A DNA stretch of 64,000 nucleotides from Nostoc sp. JL33 (GTDB lineage Bacteria; Cyanobacteriota; Cyanobacteriia; Cyanobacteriales; Nostocaceae). Of the stretch, positions 1 through 10,999 are shown piece after piece. The stretch is taken from positions 138,736 through 202,735 of the forward strand of contig NZ_JABXKP010000038.1 in NCBI RefSeq assembly GCF_017114985.1, read 5' to 3'. Positions within the stretch are counted from its first letter, which is position 1. The number at the start of each line of letters is the position of its first letter. The notes under the pieces were generated by a model that was not told the DNA's origin, searched no databases, and saw nothing but the letters and a program-made list of their open reading frames with translations. A program made the position numbers and the translations under genes.

Positions 1-1
1 T

Positions 2-1789
2 ATTATGGGTGAGCCTCAGATTCCTACACCCCCGATTCCCTCCGGTCATACTGCTGACACTTACGCCGAAGATGTTGCATGGAGTGGACTTTTAGAACGA
101 TTAAATCGCAAATCTCGTCATGAAGTCGATTCCGTCTATAAAGAAAGATTGGAATACGAACTGAAAATGATTCAGCAGATGGGTTTTTCCAAATACTTTC
201 TAGTTGTCTGGGACTACATCAAATTTGCTAGAGATAATAACATTCCTGTGGGGCCCGGTCGGGGTTCGGCGGCTGGTTCATTAGTTGCTTATGCAATGCG
301 AATTACTAATATTGACCCTGTGCATCATGGGTTACTATTTGAACGTTTTCTGAACCCAGAACGTAAATCCATGCCTGATATTGATACAGATTTCTGTATT
401 GAACAACGAGATAAAGTTATTGAATATGTCACTGAAAAATATGGTGCAGATAGAGTTGCCCAAATTATTACTTTTAACCGCCTAACTTCTAAAGCCGTTT
501 TAAAAGATGTCGCCAGAGTATTAAACATTCCCTATGGGGAAGCTGACAAAATGGCGAAATTAATTCCTGTAGTGCGGGGGAAACCAACGAAACTCAAGGT
601 GATGATTTCTAATGAAACCCCAGAACCAGAGTTTAAAAATAAATATGATAAAGAACCTCATGTTCGCCATTGGCTTGATATGGCAATGCGAATTGAAGGA
701 ACTAATAAAACCTTTGGTGTTCATGCAGCAGGTGTGGTAATTTCTGCCGATCCACTTGATGAAATTGTGCCGCTACAGAAGAATAATGACGGTTCCGTGA
801 TTACCCAGTATTTCATGGAAGACCTGGAATCAATGGGTTTGTTAAAAATGGATTTTCTGGGTTTACGGAACCTGACGCTGATTCAAAGAACCGTTGATTT
901 AATTCAAGAAACTAAAGGATATCGAATTGATCCTGATGAAATTCCCCGCCAGGAAAGAAAAGCCCAGAAGATATTAGCGAAAGGTGAACATAGCACTCTA
1001 CCAAAAGATGTCCAAAAAACTTATGAATTACTAGAAGCAGGCGAGTTAGAAGGGATATTTCAATTAGAATCTTCTGGGATGCGTCAGATAGTGCGAGATT
1101 TGAAGCCTTCTAATATAGAAGATATTTCTTCGATTTTGGCACTTTATCGACCGGGGCCATTAGATGCGGGACTGATTCCGAAATTTATTAACCGCAAACA
1201 CGGGCGAGAAAAGATTGATTATCAGCACGCCATTCTAGAACCAATATTAGACGAAACTTATGGAATTATGGTCTATCAAGAGCAAATCATGAAAATTGCT
1301 CAGGATATGGCTGGATATTCTTTAGGACAAGCTGACTTGCTGCGTCGGGCGATGGGTAAAAAGAAAGTTTCTGAGATGCAAAAGCAGCGAGAAAAATTCG
1401 TGGATGGTGCAGCTAAAAATGGCGTTCAGAAAAAAGTTGCGGATGAATTATTTGAGCAAATGTTGAAGTTTGCTGAATATTGTTTAAGCTATGATACGGA
1501 AATATTGACAGTAGAATATGGATTGTTGCCGATTGGGAAAATTGTAGAAAAACGCATTGAATGTACTGTGTACAGCGTTGATAATAATGGAAATATTTAC
1601 ACGCAACCTGTGGCACAGTGGCACGATCGCGGACAACAAGAGGTGTTTGAGTATTGTTTGGAAGATGGTTCAATAATTCGGGCAACAAAAGACCATAAAT
1701 TTATGACTGTTGATGGTCAAATGTTGCCAATTGATGAAATATTTGAACGGGAATTGGATTTGATGCGGGTTGAGGGTTTGCCGGAATGA
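2..1789 (+). CDS. dnaE: DNA polymerase III alpha subunit, N-terminal part (DnaE-N) ending in the N-terminal half of the DnaE split intein; 5' end outside window
   Basis: PolIIIalpha motifs ([62 protein letters not shown]), then extein AEY followed by [51 protein letters not shown]... to a stop. Frame open to window edge. Confidence 0.97.
   Translation: MMGEPQIPTPPIPSGHTADTYAEDVAWSGLLERLNRKSRHEVDSVYKERLEYELKMIQQMGFSKYFLVVWDYIKFARDNNIPVGPGRGSAAGSLVAYAMRITNIDPVHHGLLFERFLNPERKSMPDIDTDFCIEQRDKVIEYVTEKYGADRVAQIITFNRLTSKAVLKDVARVLNIPYGEADKMAKLIPVVRGKPTKLKVMISNETPEPEFKNKYDKEPHVRHWLDMAMRIEGTNKTFGVHAAGVVISADPLDEIVPLQKNNDGSVITQYFMEDLESMGLLKMDFLGLRNLTLIQRTVDLIQETKGYRIDPDEIPRQERKAQKILAKGEHSTLPKDVQKTYELLEAGELEGIFQLESSGMRQIVRDLKPSNIEDISSILALYRPGPLDAGLIPKFINRKHGREKIDYQHAILEPILDETYGIMVYQEQIMKIAQDMAGYSLGQADLLRRAMGKKKVSEMQKQREKFVDGAAKNGVQKKVADELFEQMLKFAEYCLSYDTEILTVEYGLLPIGKIVEKRIECTVYSVDNNGNIYTQPVAQWHDRGQQEVFEYCLEDGSIIRATKDHKFMTVDGQMLPIDEIFERELDLMRVEGLPE
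1481..1786 (+). other. DnaE split intein N-fragment (Int-N, 102 aa)
   Basis: Begins at Cys (TGT 1481-1483) after AEY and ends [15 protein letters not shown] before TGA; very close to the Npu/Ssp DnaE Int-N consensus. Confidence 0.95.
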
Positions 1790-2025
1790 CAAATGACAGG
1801 GGCGATCGCTTAAGCGTTTTGCGAGAATTTGAGGCATTTGGGCGGAGTGTAGAAATTTGGCGATCGCGAAGAAAATAAGGTAGTCAGGAACGCTGACTTA
1901 GAACTCTATACCAGTGAATTGGTTGCGGAGTGCAACCCAATGACACATTGATTTTCTTTTTTATACCTATAGGCTAGAAGCATGGGGCTAGATTTAGTGA
2001 GATGATCAAAGCAGCTCATGTTTTT

Positions 2026-2058
2026 AATTACGAATTACGAATTACGAATTACGAATTA
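2026..2058. repeat. Tandem heptamer repeat (AATTACG), about 4.7 copies
   Basis: aattacgaattacgaattacgaattacgaatta read directly, about 15 bp upstream of ackA. Confidence 0.95.
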
Positions 2059-2072
2059 TTTTAAGTTGTTAT

Positions 2073-3299
2073 ATGAAGATATTGGTGCTGAATGCCGGAT
2101 CGAGCAGCCAAAAGAGTTGTCTGTATGAGATTGCAGATAATGCTCTCCCCACCCAAGCAGCCCAACCCATTTGGGAAGGGAAAATTAACTGGACTCAAGA
2201 TCAGGGTGTGGCAGAAATTGAAGTAAAAACTGGTACGGGTGCAACACTGCAAGAATCAATCTCTGGTGATTCCCCACAAGCACACTTCACTTATATGCTC
2301 CATACACTTAGTGAAGGTGATACCAAGGTAATTGATCAGTTGTCAGAAATTGATGTGGTGGGACATCGGATAGTACATGGTGGAGAGGATTATCGAGATA
2401 GTGTGGTAATTACGGAGGATGTTAAAAAGGCGATCGCTCGTCTATCTAACCTAGCTCCAGCACATAATCCAGCCGCTTTGTCAGGCATAGAAGCGATTGA
2501 AAAAATCTTAAAAAATGTCACTCAAATAGCAGTATTTGATACCGGATTTCATGCCACCCTACCGGATGCAGCAGCAATCTATCCCGGCCCCTATGAGTGG
2601 GTGGAAGAAGGTATCCGTCGCTATGGGTTTCATGGTATCAGTCACCAATACTGTTCTGGTCGTGCTGCCCAAATTCTCGGTCAAGATGTTCCCCCTGAGC
2701 GCTTAATTACCTGTCATCTAGGCAATGGCTGCTCTTTGGCAGCGATTAAAAATGGCCGCAGTATTGATACCACTATGGGATTCACGCCTGTCGAAGGATT
2801 GATGATGGGCAGTCGTTCTGGTTCAGTTGATCCGGGGATTCTGATTTATCTGTTGCGATACTGCAATTACTCGGTCGAAAAGTTGGATCATATATTAAAT
2901 AAAGCTTCTGGGTTAAAGGGAATTTCGGGTGTATCTAGCGATATGCGTGAGGTGAGAGAAGCGAGCGCTCAAGGTAATTCCCGCGCTCAACTGGCGTGGG
3001 ATATCTACGTACATCGCCTACGTTCTGGTATCGGTGCAATGCTTACCAGTTTGGGCGGATTAGATGCTTTAGTGTTCACAGCAGGCGTAGGTGAACATTC
3101 TGCGGAAATTCGCCAAGCCGCCTGTGAAGCCTTTGGTTTTTTGGGATTAAAAATAGACCTTGAAAAAAATCAGCAGCAGCCTGTGGATGAGGATATTGCC
3201 ACACCCGATTCAGCAGTACGTGTCTTAGTTATTCATACTCAAGAAGATTGGGCGATCGCCGGGCAATGTTGGCAGTTATTAAAAAAGAGCTATAAATAG
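2073..3299 (+). CDS. ackA: Acetate kinase
   Basis: MKILVLNAGSSSQKSCLYE, HRIVHGGEDY, FDTGFHATLP, RRYGFHGISHQY, TCHLGNGCSLAAI, DTTMGFTPVEGLMMGSRSGSVDPG. Confidence 0.97.
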   Translation: MKILVLNAGSSSQKSCLYEIADNALPTQAAQPIWEGKINWTQDQGVAEIEVKTGTGATLQESISGDSPQAHFTYMLHTLSEGDTKVIDQLSEIDVVGHRIVHGGEDYRDSVVITEDVKKAIARLSNLAPAHNPAALSGIEAIEKILKNVTQIAVFDTGFHATLPDAAAIYPGPYEWVEEGIRRYGFHGISHQYCSGRAAQILGQDVPPERLITCHLGNGCSLAAIKNGRSIDTTMGFTPVEGLMMGSRSGSVDPGILIYLLRYCNYSVEKLDHILNKASGLKGISGVSSDMREVREASAQGNSRAQLAWDIYVHRLRSGIGAMLTSLGGLDALVFTAGVGEHSAEIRQAACEAFGFLGLKIDLEKNQQQPVDEDIATPDSAVRVLVIHTQEDWAIAGQCWQLLKKSYK

Positions 3300-3315
3300 T
3301 CATAAAGACAGAAAC

Positions 3316-3452
3316 CCAATACGGTTCGGATAAGGTTTTTTAATGACACGTCTTAGTTCGCAAAGACGCGATAAATCGCCGTCTTTACAATAATCAGTCC
3401 TTTGTAGAGACGGCGATTTATCGCGTCTCTTGCCTTAACCGAACCGTATTGG
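3316..3452. mobile_element. MITE-like / long hairpin element with about 20-bp terminal inverted repeats
   Basis: CCAATACGGTTCGGATAAGG ... CCTTAACCGAACCGTATTGG plus inner inverted repeat AAGACGCGATAAATCGCCGTCTTTACAA / TTTGTAGAGACGGCGATTTATCGCGTCTCT. Confidence 0.85.
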
Positions 3453-4446
3453 ACAGGAACCGACGGATGATAAGTCTCCAAACTCGCGGCCCGATAAAAC
3501 TTAAAATGCACTCTGCAAGTTTTGGGGCGATAAGTGACAAAAGTGGCAATAATAAAGCAATAACATGACTAAAGCCACTAGTAGCAACAACAACAACGCT
3601 AGGGATGAGAGAAATAAGCGTCCATATCAACCTATTTATAAATTTAGAGTTGATGGAAGTACGCCTTTGAAGTTGATTAACAAGTGCATGGCGGATAGTA
3701 GCAAATAATACAGTTAACCCTAACCAAGCAAATATTAATAGCATCCAATTTGCTGGATAGAGATTAGAAACTAAAAAACCAGCAGGAAAGAGAGAAGCTA
3801 TTTCCCAAACTAACAGATTTAGATTAGTCCGAAGATAGTTTAGTATTTGTTCAATCAGCCAATAATGCACATAAACAATATTTAAACACTCAGGATTTTG
3901 GATAAAATCACTCCTGATTTTGTGAATTATGTCGCCATAATATAAGATATTGCTTTGTAAAACAATATCTTGTTCTTTCCAAAAATATAAAGCTGATGTA
4001 TCTTCTATATAATAAAAATTAAAAGTAAGCCCATGCTGTAACGTCGATTTTTTTTGTAATAATTTAGTTGATAATAATTTGATAAAATTTACTATAAAAG
4101 TATTGTCAAAAAATTTAAAGTTCTTTTTATTAATTACTAATTTATTGTATTGCACAGTATTATTACTAAAGCAAATGTTATCGCTAAAGCAGTTGTAGTA
4201 CCAAAGATAAGCTAGTAATTTTGGCGGAATGTACAGAGAGCAGCCTATTTTTTGCGCTTGCTCAATTTGTTTTAAAACTGCCTTATTTAGATAAAAAGTA
4301 TAGTGTCCTGGCTCAACCTTAATTTCAAGTTCAATAGGAGTGCCTTGAGGGATTTGCAGAAAGAAAGATAGTTGAACATCAACTGGAGGATCTGTGTGTG
4401 TTTTATAAGCGTTCATTTCGGGATAATTTTGCAATATTTTGTACAA
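3418..4446 (-). CDS. Hypothetical membrane protein; C-terminal hydrophobic helices
   Basis: Long ORF; hydrophobic segments NWMLLIFAWLGLTVLFATI and VVVVATSGFSHVIALLLPLLSLIA; overlaps the upstream ORF by 44 nt; last residues encoded in the 3316-3452 hairpin element. Confidence 0.6.
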   Translation of the reverse strand: MYKILQNYPEMNAYKTHTDPPVDVQLSFFLQIPQGTPIELEIKVEPGHYTFYLNKAVLKQIEQAQKIGCSLYIPPKLLAYLWYYNCFSDNICFSNNTVQYNKLVINKKNFKFFDNTFIVNFIKLLSTKLLQKKSTLQHGLTFNFYYIEDTSALYFWKEQDIVLQSNILYYGDIIHKIRSDFIQNPECLNIVYVHYWLIEQILNYLRTNLNLLVWEIASLFPAGFLVSNLYPANWMLLIFAWLGLTVLFATIRHALVNQLQRRTSINSKFINRLIWTLISLIPSVVVVATSGFSHVIALLLPLLSLIAPKLAECILSFIGPRVWRLIIRRFLSNTVRLRQETR

Positions 4447-5242
4447 TATTAATCAAAAAATTTAGTGTTCCACGCCACTGTTTTTCTCCAGCAATTATCC
4501 CTTCATTATGTATTTTTATGATTAAATCTCTATCACCTTCAGGTAATTCAAATAGGTTTTTATGGTAACGACTGATAATATCCCCATCTAACTGCATAAC
4601 AGTTTGAGCATAAATAACATCAATATCTACGCTGGTAATGTTGCCACCATCAAGTGCAGCTTTAAGTTCAGACATTTTCCGCAGTGTACGAATAAATTTA
4701 TCATTATTCAAAAGTTCTTCAATCTCTTGCCACCTTTGCCGCAAATTATTTTGATTATTATCTTCTTTATCTGCAACAGGAGCTGGAGCAGGCAATATTG
4801 GTTGAGCTAGCTTTATGTATGCGGGATCATCTTGAACAATATTTGATTTATGTTCCACCTGATATTTAAGACGCTCCTGATATTGTATTATCCTGGGGTC
4901 TGGCTGATTAGTCTTAGTACTTTTTTCAAGGAGAATGTAAAAATATTCTCTTTCAATTTGTGAAAATAGACTTGTATAACGCTTGCGTAGCTGTTGAGCT
5001 TGAGTTTTTTCTGGTTCTGTTAAATTGTCTGGATTTGGAATTCCTTTGGCATCAAAGTAGTCTTTGTCATTTATTGAATAAATCTCTTCATATGCTTGCC
5101 AAGCATTAAACTTTGAGCCAGTAATTTGCTCCACAACCATCGTATTCACTTCTAAAGCTGTAATATCATCGACTAATCCATGTACAGATGAGACTAGTTT
5201 CTGTAGCAAATCTGTGGCTTGTTCTTGAATTTTATTAGACAT
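4403..5242 (-). CDS. Hypothetical protein
   Basis: 279-aa ORF, co-oriented with both neighbours. Confidence 0.65.
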   Translation of the reverse strand: MSNKIQEQATDLLQKLVSSVHGLVDDITALEVNTMVVEQITGSKFNAWQAYEEIYSINDKDYFDAKGIPNPDNLTEPEKTQAQQLRKRYTSLFSQIEREYFYILLEKSTKTNQPDPRIIQYQERLKYQVEHKSNIVQDDPAYIKLAQPILPAPAPVADKEDNNQNNLRQRWQEIEELLNNDKFIRTLRKMSELKAALDGGNITSVDIDVIYAQTVMQLDGDIISRYHKNLFELPEGDRDLIIKIHNEGIIAGEKQWRGTLNFLINIVQNIAKLSRNERL

Positions 5243-5344
5243 AGTAATAATTTCCTTAATTTCTTTAAAGCAAATTAGCCTATAGGTTTCGACAGGTTCC
5301 TATGCTCTAGGTATTTCAGTATGACTATTAATAAATAACGACTA

Positions 5345-5851
5345 CTATGGACGGGATGGCGATTGTTGTGAAGTTTTACGAGATTTCATAATTTCTAGAA
5401 AAAATCCATACAACTTCTGTAAACTTTCTATATTTTTTTGCATAATCTCCCGACTCTCTTTGACTTGACTTAGATGAAAGTCGCGAAGTTCTGTATATGA
5501 TCCACTACCAACAAATTGACTACCAACTTCATTGTTTATATCACCATCAATTAGATTTATTATGGTATACATTCGATTACCTGGTTTAGCAATTTGTTCC
5601 GATTGTAGTTCTTCCAACTGAGTAGAGGAGTCTGGAACCCAAGTGGTGATTTCTAACTCGACAACTTCAACTATTGCTGTTTTAATAGCATCAATAACGT
5701 CATCAATATTGAATCCTTCCCCCTTAGCATTCAGCTTATTAACTTTTCTTTTAAATTCACTACTTGGCTTGCTAAGTTGACTATTGTTTTCCCCATTTTC
5801 GCTAGCTTGACCATTGCTTTCTGTGTTTTCGTTAACAATATTATTCACCAT
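5345..5851 (-). CDS. Hypothetical protein
   Basis: 168-aa ORF, co-oriented, about 100 bp upstream of the 4403-5242 ORF. Confidence 0.6.
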   Translation of the reverse strand: MVNNIVNENTESNGQASENGENNSQLSKPSSEFKRKVNKLNAKGEGFNIDDVIDAIKTAIVEVVELEITTWVPDSSTQLEELQSEQIAKPGNRMYTIINLIDGDINNEVGSQFVGSGSYTELRDFHLSQVKESREIMQKNIESLQKLYGFFLEIMKSRKTSQQSPSRP

Positions 5852-6364
5852 GACATTTTTGGGGTTAGAGTATAAACAAAATACAATTATAGGTTATGTC
5901 AAAACTTTCAATGCTTTTACTTAATAAAAGTAACTGAAGTTAAAAAAACTTAATAACTTAAGAAGTTTTTTATAAATAATCTCAAAGCCAAATTTATCTT
6001 AGACAAAGAATAATACCATTTTATATTTTGGAGCCACTGCGTTGCCGTAAGTCCAGCACTGCGTTAGGGGTTCCTTCCGTTGTCCGAAGTGGCATGATTC
6101 GGAAAGAATTATTTAATTAGCTTTTGCGCGCTTCGTTACAATAAGTATAAATTAGACCCTAATTTTACACAAAGACGCCTAAAGTATATCTCAGAGCCAA
6201 AACAGTATGCATGTATAAAAAATGCTAATTAATTCAATCAGTTTCTTTTAGCCAACCTGTTTTATATTTGACCTAGTAAGGCGTAAACGCGCAAGCGATC
6301 GCCGACTTTTTCCATATTACTATGTATACAATGATATAACTATGCGGATAAAGACAAGAAAAAT

Positions 6365-7150
6365 ATGTTGTTATCTCGTCAACCTTTTGCTACACCATTA
6401 GTAGCTTGTGTATGTATATTAGGAGTTGGCTTGATTCAATTTCCCCAATTGCAAAAACTTATAAATAGCAAACAATCTGCCTCTTTAGAAACTCTAGAAA
6501 AAGAAATAAAATCTGAAAATCTCCGTCTTAATTTTCTCCAAAAAATGCCTAGTTTTGGTTATGACAACTTCATCGCAGATTTGGTATATCTCAATTTTTC
6601 ACAATATTTTGGAGATGATGAAGTTCGGGATAAAACAGGTTATAGTTTAAGTCCAGAATATTTTGAAGTCATTCTAGAACGTGATCCGCGATTTTTACCA
6701 GCGTATCGGAGTCTTTCTATCAGTACTTCATTGTATGCTGCCATGCCAGAACGCGCGATCGCATTATCAGAGAAAGGCTTAAAATCACTATCTCCCTCGC
6801 TTCCCGAAAAGTCTTATTACGTGTGGCGTTATAAAGGAACTGATGAGTTATTATTTTTAGGCAATGCTCAAGCTGCCCAACAATCTTTTGCAACGGCGGC
6901 AAACTGGGCTAGTAACTTTTCAGATGCAGAGAGTCAGCTTATCGCTAATAGTTCCCAAAGAACTGCTAAATTTTTGAGTCAAAATCCTCACAGTAAATAT
7001 GCTCAGATTTCTAGTTGGGGAATGGTTTTAAATTATCAAGTTGATGAGAGAACTCGGAAACGAGCAATTAGGCAAATCGAAGCTTTGGGAGGAAAAGTAA
7101 TTACAACTCCTGAAGGTACTCATAAAATTATATTTCCCCCAAAGGATTAA
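6365..7150 (+). CDS. Hypothetical protein, TPR-like helical, N-terminal hydrophobic segment
   Basis: N-terminal hydrophobic stretch (PLVACVCILGVGLIQF) and helical repeats; ordinary CDS. Confidence 0.65.
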   Translation: MLLSRQPFATPLVACVCILGVGLIQFPQLQKLINSKQSASLETLEKEIKSENLRLNFLQKMPSFGYDNFIADLVYLNFSQYFGDDEVRDKTGYSLSPEYFEVILERDPRFLPAYRSLSISTSLYAAMPERAIALSEKGLKSLSPSLPEKSYYVWRYKGTDELLFLGNAQAAQQSFATAANWASNFSDAESQLIANSSQRTAKFLSQNPHSKYAQISSWGMVLNYQVDERTRKRAIRQIEALGGKVITTPEGTHKIIFPPKD

Positions 7151-7160
7151 ATGATATTCA

Positions 7161-7294
7161 TATAGCGGTTCTCATCTGCATGAACTACATAACCTCACCC
7201 CCAACCCCTCTCCTTGCTAAGGAGAGGGGAGATAAAGCACAGCTTTATTGGAGTGAGGTTAAGCTGTACCTGACTCTGATGAGGAAACGCTATA
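7161..7294. mobile_element. MITE-like element, TIR TATAGCGGTTCTCATC / GATGAGGAAACGCTATA
   Basis: Imperfect terminal inverted repeats; related copy at 16001-16140. Confidence 0.7.
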
Positions 7295-7395
7295 GCATTT
7301 TGCTGCAAGATAAAGAAACTTTTACGAAATTGCGATCTTCTCGATAAGTTGAGAAAGTAATATGAGTACGCAGAATATTTTCAGGAGCAATATTA

Positions 7396-7815
7396 ATGTC
7401 AATACAATTAGGAGAATCTGATTTTCAAATATTAAAGTGTTTTCCTGTTATGTCCCAGTTGCGCCTTCACCTTGAGCAGGCTAAGTTTATAGAACAAGTT
7501 CGATATCAAATGAAAGAAGGATATCAACTTGCATTCTTGGAAGTAGAGGAGCAAGCTGTGGCAGTGGCTGGATTTCGCATTTATACGTGTTTAGCGTTGG
7601 GAAAGTTTTTATACATTGATGACTTAGTTGTTGATGAGTTAAAGCGATCGCATAGCTATGGTAAACAGTTATTGCAGTGGCTAATTGAATATGCAAGAAA
7701 TCATGGCTGTGAACACCTGAGTCTTGATTCTGGTGTTCAGCGATTTGCAGCTCACAGGTTTTATCTCATGCAGCGCATGAATATTACAAGTCATCACTTT
7801 TCAATAGAGTTGTAG
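7396..7815 (+). CDS. GNAT-family N-acetyltransferase
   Basis: LYIDDLVVDELKRSHSYGKQLLQWLIEYARNHGCEHLSLDSG. Confidence 0.85.
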   Translation: MSIQLGESDFQILKCFPVMSQLRLHLEQAKFIEQVRYQMKEGYQLAFLEVEEQAVAVAGFRIYTCLALGKFLYIDDLVVDELKRSHSYGKQLLQWLIEYARNHGCEHLSLDSGVQRFAAHRFYLMQRMNITSHHFSIEL

Positions 7816-7832
7816 CGACAAGCAATCTGGTT

Positions 7833-8621
7833 GTGAAAAATGACATTTTTTGGTATAACGGCAAATTAATTCACTCCCAAACTTTAGAATTAGACATTAA
7901 TGATCCGGGGTTACTTTATGGAGCGACTGTTTTTACAACCTTGCGGGTTTATGAGAACTCGCTAGATAGTAATTTAACCAATTGGCTCTCACACTGCGAT
8001 CGCCTACTTTTCTCAGTACAATCTTTTGGTTGGCAGCAACCCGATTGGAACCGTGTGCGTCAAGGTGCCCAAATTCTCTTGGCACACTTCCCGGTTCTCA
8101 GAATTACCCTTTTTCCTGATGGACGGGAATGGATAACTGGCAGATTCTTACCACAAAATTTGACAGAAAAACAAAATAATGGTGTTGTATGTGCCGTTGC
8201 TAGTTCGGAATTTTATCGCTCTCTCCCCTCTCATAAAACTGGAAACTATTTGAGTGCTTGGCTGGCAAGAACTAGCTTGGATGCTGAAGAAGCAATATTA
8301 GTCGATGCTCAAGGAAATTGGCTAGAAACCAGTACAGGCAACCTTTGGGGATGGTGTAACGGCAGTTGGTACACGCCGCCAAAAAAGGCAGGAATTTTGC
8401 CGGGAATTTTGCGATCGCAACTTGTAAACTGGTTGCAAAACCACCAGCAGCCAGTGCGGCAAGAAACTTGGAGCGTCGAGTTAGTCCAGAGATTTGAAGC
8501 GATCGCTTACACTAATAGTGTGGTAGAAATTATTCCGATTCATACCGTTCATCAGCCCACAGGGTCGCTACAATATAATCCCTACCATCCTAGTTTTCAG
8601 CAAATCAGGGAGCTTTTCTAG
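7833..8621 (+). CDS. Aminotransferase class IV, 4-amino-4-deoxychorismate lyase-like
   Basis: PGLLYGATVFTTLRVY, EEAILVDAQGNWLETSTGNLWG, TPPKKAGILPGILR; GTG start. Confidence 0.8.
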   Translation: MKNDIFWYNGKLIHSQTLELDINDPGLLYGATVFTTLRVYENSLDSNLTNWLSHCDRLLFSVQSFGWQQPDWNRVRQGAQILLAHFPVLRITLFPDGREWITGRFLPQNLTEKQNNGVVCAVASSEFYRSLPSHKTGNYLSAWLARTSLDAEEAILVDAQGNWLETSTGNLWGWCNGSWYTPPKKAGILPGILRSQLVNWLQNHQQPVRQETWSVELVQRFEAIAYTNSVVEIIPIHTVHQPTGSLQYNPYHPSFQQIRELF

Positions 8622-8737
8622 CATGAAAGCTACGCCACTTTGTTACACTTAAGATAAGTTAACATAATTCTTAATAATGACCTCTCCGAACAGAGACGCT
8701 ACGCGACCGCGCGAAAAATACAGGAGGATAGACCTTA

Positions 8738-10579
8738 GTGAATAAAAGATGGAGAAATGCAGGGCTGTACGCGCTGCTGTTTATTGTCGTCATTGCGCTG
8801 GGAACAGCATTTTTTGACAAACAACCCCAAAGCAGAGAGACATGGCGATATAGTCGCTTTATTCAAGAAGTTCAAAAAGGCGGAGTAGAAAAAGTCAGTT
8901 TGAGTGCAGATCGCTCTACAGCACTGGTTACACCCAAATATGACCCAAATAAACGGATTGTGACCTTAGTCAACGATCCAGACCTAATCAATACTCTGAC
9001 TTCAAAAGGCGTTGATATTTCTGTTTTGCCCCAAACCGATGAAGGATTTTGGTTTAAGGCACTAAGCAGCTTATTCTTCCCTGTATTGCTTTTGGTTGGC
9101 TTATTCTTCTTGCTACGCCGCGCTCAAAGTGGCCCAGGTAGCCAAGCGATGAACTTTGGCAAATCCAAAGCCAGAGTGCAAATGGAACCACAAACTCAGG
9201 TAACATTTGGCGATGTCGCTGGTATTGACCAAGCCAAGTTGGAATTAAACGAAGTCGTAGACTTTCTGAAAAACGCCGATCGCTTTACCGCCGTTGGTGC
9301 AAAAATTCCTAAAGGTGTGCTGTTAGTTGGCCCTCCTGGTACAGGTAAAACCCTCCTAGCTCGTGCCGTAGCAGGTGAAGCAGGTGTACCCTTCTTCTCA
9401 ATCTCCGGTTCGGAATTTGTGGAAATGTTCGTAGGTGTGGGTGCATCCCGCGTCCGCGATTTATTTGAACAAGCTAAGACCAATGCTCCTTGTATCGTCT
9501 TCATCGATGAAATTGACGCCGTAGGTCGTCAACGGGGTGCAGGTTTAGGTGGTGGTAACGATGAGCGGGAACAAACCCTCAACCAGTTGCTCACAGAAAT
9601 GGACGGCTTTGAAGGCAACACTGGCATCATCATTATTGCCGCTACCAACCGTCCTGATGTCCTAGATGCAGCGCTATTGCGTCCTGGTCGCTTTGACCGT
9701 CAAGTTGTGGTAGACCGTCCCGACTATGCCGGACGCAGCGAAATCCTCAAGGTACATGCCCGTGGCAAAACCTTGGCGAAAGATGTGGACTTGGATAAAA
9801 TCGCCCGTCGTACCCCTGGATTTACTGGCGCAGATTTATCCAACCTGTTGAATGAAGCCGCAATTCTGGCAGCACGCCGGAATTTGACTGAAATTTCGAT
9901 GGATGAAATTAACGACGCAATTGATCGCGTATTAGCTGGCCCAGAGAAGAAAGACCGGGTAATGAGCGAAAAGCGCAAAACCTTGGTAGCTTATCACGAA
10001 GCTGGTCACGCCTTGGTTGGTGCCTTGATGCCAGACTACGATCCTGTGCAGAAGATTAGCATCATTCCTCGCGGTCGCGCAGGTGGTTTAACTTGGTTTA
10101 CCCCCAGCGAAGATCGGATGGACACTGGTTTGTACAGCCGCGCTTATCTGGAAAATCAGATGGCTGTGGCTTTGGGTGGTCGCATCGCTGAAGAATTAAT
10201 CTTTGGTGAAGAAGAAGTAACCACTGGTGCTTCCAACGACTTACAACAAGTAGCACGGGTTGCGCGTCAAATGATCACCAGATTTGGGATGAGCGATCGC
10301 TTGGGCCCAGTCGCCCTTGGTCGCCAGCAAGGTAACATGTTCCTTGGACGGGATATCATGTCAGAGCGTGATTTCTCTGAAGAAACCGCCGCCGCCATTG
10401 ATGAAGAAGTCCGTAAACTTGTGGATGTAGCCTATACACGCGCTAAAGAAGTGTTGGTGCGTAACCGCCACATTTTAGAGCAGATAGCGCAAATGTTGGT
10501 TGATAAAGAAACGGTAGACGCTGAAGAATTGCAAGAAATTCTATCGAATAACGATGTGACAACCGCCGCGTTTGCCTAA
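8738..10579 (+). CDS. ftsH: ATP-dependent zinc metalloprotease FtsH
   Basis: [49 protein letters not shown] region, HEAGH. Confidence 0.98.
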   Translation: MNKRWRNAGLYALLFIVVIALGTAFFDKQPQSRETWRYSRFIQEVQKGGVEKVSLSADRSTALVTPKYDPNKRIVTLVNDPDLINTLTSKGVDISVLPQTDEGFWFKALSSLFFPVLLLVGLFFLLRRAQSGPGSQAMNFGKSKARVQMEPQTQVTFGDVAGIDQAKLELNEVVDFLKNADRFTAVGAKIPKGVLLVGPPGTGKTLLARAVAGEAGVPFFSISGSEFVEMFVGVGASRVRDLFEQAKTNAPCIVFIDEIDAVGRQRGAGLGGGNDEREQTLNQLLTEMDGFEGNTGIIIIAATNRPDVLDAALLRPGRFDRQVVVDRPDYAGRSEILKVHARGKTLAKDVDLDKIARRTPGFTGADLSNLLNEAAILAARRNLTEISMDEINDAIDRVLAGPEKKDRVMSEKRKTLVAYHEAGHALVGALMPDYDPVQKISIIPRGRAGGLTWFTPSEDRMDTGLYSRAYLENQMAVALGGRIAEELIFGEEEVTTGASNDLQQVARVARQMITRFGMSDRLGPVALGRQQGNMFLGRDIMSERDFSEETAAAIDEEVRKLVDVAYTRAKEVLVRNRHILEQIAQMLVDKETVDAEELQEILSNNDVTTAAFA

Positions 10580-10634
10580 TTTAATCAGTAGTTAGGAGTT
10601 AAGAACAATTCCTAACTCCTAAGTTTTAAAATTC

Positions 10635-10675
10635 GGGGTAATTCTGGGATTTTCCAGAGTTACCCCAATTTTTTT
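10635..10675 (+). terminator. Probable Rho-independent terminator after ftsH
   Basis: GGGGTAATTCTGGGA-TTT-TCCAGAGTTACCCC followed by AATTTTTTT. Confidence 0.75.
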
Positions 10676-10844
10676 AAGTTCCTTGTCAAAAGCCAATACC
10701 CTTGGGTTAGGGCCAAAAACCTTAAACTGCGTAGGTTGGGGAGCCACTGCAACAGGTGTGGTTTCCCGACGAGCTTTGCAAGTGGCGTTTGAGGAACCAA
10801 ACCCAACAAAGCTATTTTTCACAAAGCCAAGCGTATTGTGTCAA

Positions 10845-10873
10845 AAGCCCGGCCATGATGACCGGGCTTTTAA
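10845..10873. terminator. Strong hairpin, terminator-like (AAAAGCCCGGCCATGATGACCGGGCTTTT)
   Basis: Inverted repeat AAAAGCCCGG / CCGGGCTTTT. Confidence 0.6.
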
Positions 10874-10999
10874 TCTGAAATGGGGTTATATTCCCCGAAG
10901 GTTTGTTATAGAGTTTCAGTATAAATCCGTAGCCTGATAGAGACTACCACCTCAGCGTGACCAATTCCGGAAAATTAGAAAAATTTTTGTAGAACTATT

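Noticed and set aside
9196-9978. Antisense ORFs of 102 and 84 aa within ftsH
   Set aside because: Shadow ORFs opposite a strongly conserved gene.
10683-10937. 84-aa plus ORF after ftsH
   Set aside because: Runs through repeat sequence and a terminator hairpin; composition typical of repeat DNA.
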